This document shows positions 4,141 through 5,284 of a DNA stretch of 5,284 nucleotides, piece by piece. The notes beneath the pieces were generated by a model. The model saw only the letters and a list, made by a program, of their open reading frames with translations. It was not told where the DNA came from and ran no database searches. The translations under genes and the position numbers were made by a program. Each line of letters opens with the position of its first letter. The stretch's first letter is position 1. The stretch is from AC-69 sp044867345 (lineage in GTDB: Bacteria > Actinomycetota > UBA4738 > HRBIN12): positions 1 through 5,284 of the forward strand of contig JBIOUU010000090.1 of NCBI GenBank assembly GCA_044867345.1, read 5' to 3'.

Positions 4141-5284
4141 TTGGCCGTCAAGACTGCGCCTGAAAAGGCTCCCGAGAGCCCGAAGCGCACCCCCCGGCAC
4201 GCCTCGAAGAAGCGAGGATTCCTTCGCCGGTACTGGTGGGCCTTCGTCACCGCGCCCTTCGTCCTGCTGTTCCTGCTATTCGCCACGCTGCTGTTCGTGT
4301 ACTCGCGCCTGGACCTGCCGGCCACGCCGCCGCCCCTCCAGACCACCTACGTCCTCGACCGGGACGGCAACGTCCTTGGGACATTCCACGCCTCGGTGGA
4401 CCGCACGATCATCCCGTTCAACCGGATGCCCGAGACCCTCCGCGACGCCGTGATCGCCGCCGAGGACCAGGGGTTCTACCGGCATTCGGGCATCGATCCC
4501 CTGGGGATCGCGCGGGCCGCCTGGAACGACCTCATCGCCCACGAGGTGGTCCAGGGCGGCTCCACCATCACCATGCAGCTGGTGAAGAACGTCTACGCCG
4601 GCCACTACGAGACAGACCGCAAGACCGGACAGACCACCTACGTGATCCCGCCCCGGACGTTCACCCAGAAGGTTCGCGAGGCCCTCCTGGCGATGAAGCT
4701 GGAACGGACCTACACCAAGGACGAGATCCTGGCCAAGTACCTGAACACGATCTACTTCGGGCACGGCGCCTACGGGGTGGAGGCCGCAGCCGAGGCGTAC
4801 TGGGGCATCCACGCGAGCGAGCTGAACATGATCCGCTCGGCCACGCTGGCCGGCCTGATCTCCAACCCGTCGCTGTTCGACCCCATCGACCACCCCGCCG
4901 ACGCAAGGATCCGCCGGAACTACGTCCTGGACCGGATGGCCGCGCTCGGCACCATCACGCCGGATCGCGCCGCCCAGCTGAAGTTCCAGGACGTCAGGAC
5001 GCATCCATCCGACGGCAACCTCAGCTTCCCTCCCAAGCTCGGGTACTTCCTCGACTACACGAAGCGCGACCTGATCGCCAAGTACGGCGAGGCCCAGGTG
5101 TTCGGGGGCGGCCTGAAGGTCACCACCGGCCTCGACCCCCAGATGCAGGCGGCGGCAGAGGAGGCCGTGGCGGCCCGGCTGAACACGCCCGGCGACCCGC
5201 AGGCGGCCGTGGTGGCCATCGACCCCGCGACCGGCGAGGTCCGGGCCATGTACGGCGGCAGCAACTGGGAGAAGTCGCAGGTGA
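4141..5284 (+). CDS. ponA: Class A penicillin-binding protein, GT51 domain (3' partial)
   Basis: A bifunctional peptidoglycan synthase; 381 residues are visible and the frame runs off the window end. In order: a basic, proline-rich cytoplasmic tail (1-32), one membrane anchor (about 33-54), and a GT51 glycosyltransferase domain (about 80-270) with AAEDQGFYRHSGIDP (106-120; catalytic Glu108), GGSTITMQLVKN (139-150), KVREALLAMKLERTYTKDEI (177-196, with Glu180), YLNTIYFGHGAYGVEAAA (200-217) and the AGLISNPS region (237-244). A linker then leads into the start of the transpeptidase domain (from about 354, PQAAVVAIDPATGEVRAMYG). The SxxK serine and KTG motifs lie beyond the window, so penicillin-binding activity is inferred. 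TTG 4141 is the only start that keeps the anchor: TAG at 4126-4128 closes the frame upstream and the next GTG is after the membrane helix. The symbol follows the DUF5318-ponA order and similarity, not proven orthology. Confidence 0.95.
   Translation, partial: MAVKTAPEKAPESPKRTPRHASKKRGFLRRYWWAFVTAPFVLLFLLFATLLFVYSRLDLPATPPPLQTTYVLDRDGNVLGTFHASVDRTIIPFNRMPETLRDAVIAAEDQGFYRHSGIDPLGIARAAWNDLIAHEVVQGGSTITMQLVKNVYAGHYETDRKTGQTTYVIPPRTFTQKVREALLAMKLERTYTKDEILAKYLNTIYFGHGAYGVEAAAEAYWGIHASELNMIRSATLAGLISNPSLFDPIDHPADARIRRNYVLDRMAALGTITPDRAAQLKFQDVRTHPSDGNLSFPPKLGYFLDYTKRDLIAKYGEAQVFGGGLKVTTGLDPQMQAAAEEAVAARLNTPGDPQAAVVAIDPATGEVRAMYGGSNWEKSQV

Noticed and set aside
4276..5004. Long open frame on the minus strand opposite the PBP gene
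   Set aside because: It is antisense to clear GT51 motifs, has no recognisable domain, and long antisense frames are normal opposite GC-rich genes with G/C-biased third positions.

Overview
The window is GC-rich, densely packed DNA read entirely on the + strand. The gene families and their order point to an actinomycete (Actinomycetota), probably a little-studied or uncultivated lineage; the sequence alone does not name a genus. Three clues support this: a Tad/Flp-type pilus cluster with the actinobacterial small TadE-like protein of the Rv3654c type, a DUF5318 protein directly upstream of a class A penicillin-binding protein (the Rv0049-ponA1 arrangement of Mycobacterium tuberculosis), and core-gene starts that look leaderless.

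Region 1 (1-3577) is the 3' part of a tad (type IVc pilus / tight-adherence) operon: the secretion ATPase CpaF/TadA (5' end outside the window), the inner-membrane platform proteins TadB and TadC, the small Flp pilin, the pseudopilin TadE, and a short TadE/TadG-like protein. The genes are joined by 4-, 1-, 11- and 4-base overlaps. The only gap is 16 bases, before the pilin gene, and it holds by far the strongest Shine-Dalgarno sequence of the window. This fits a subunit needed in excess over the machinery. CpaF would power assembly, TadB/TadC would form the membrane base, and Flp plus the TadE-like proteins would be the major and minor subunits. The prepilin peptidase, TadZ/CpaE and any outer components are not in the window; some may lie upstream.

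Region 2 (3578-5284) holds two housekeeping-type genes: a 131-residue DUF5318 protein with a CxxC...CxxC zinc-ribbon-like signature, and the first 381 residues of a bifunctional class A penicillin-binding protein (transglycosylase domain complete, transpeptidase domain cut by the window end). Each has its own TAnAAT -10 element ending exactly 9 bases before the start codon and no Shine-Dalgarno sequence. The PBP must start at a TTG, because the -10 element itself contains an in-frame stop.

Codon choice shifts between the two regions: by hand count 19 of 46 Asp codons are GAT in the tad genes against 3 of 29 in DUF5318 plus PBP. I see no wholly new system. The points most worth a second look are the paired leaderless-type promoters with a forced TTG start, the 10- and 11-bp perfect inverted repeats inside tadB and tadC, the pilin-like third subunit lacking Glu+5, and the junction of a tad locus with the DUF5318-PBP locus. 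I saw no tRNA, rRNA, CRISPR array, insertion sequence or origin.
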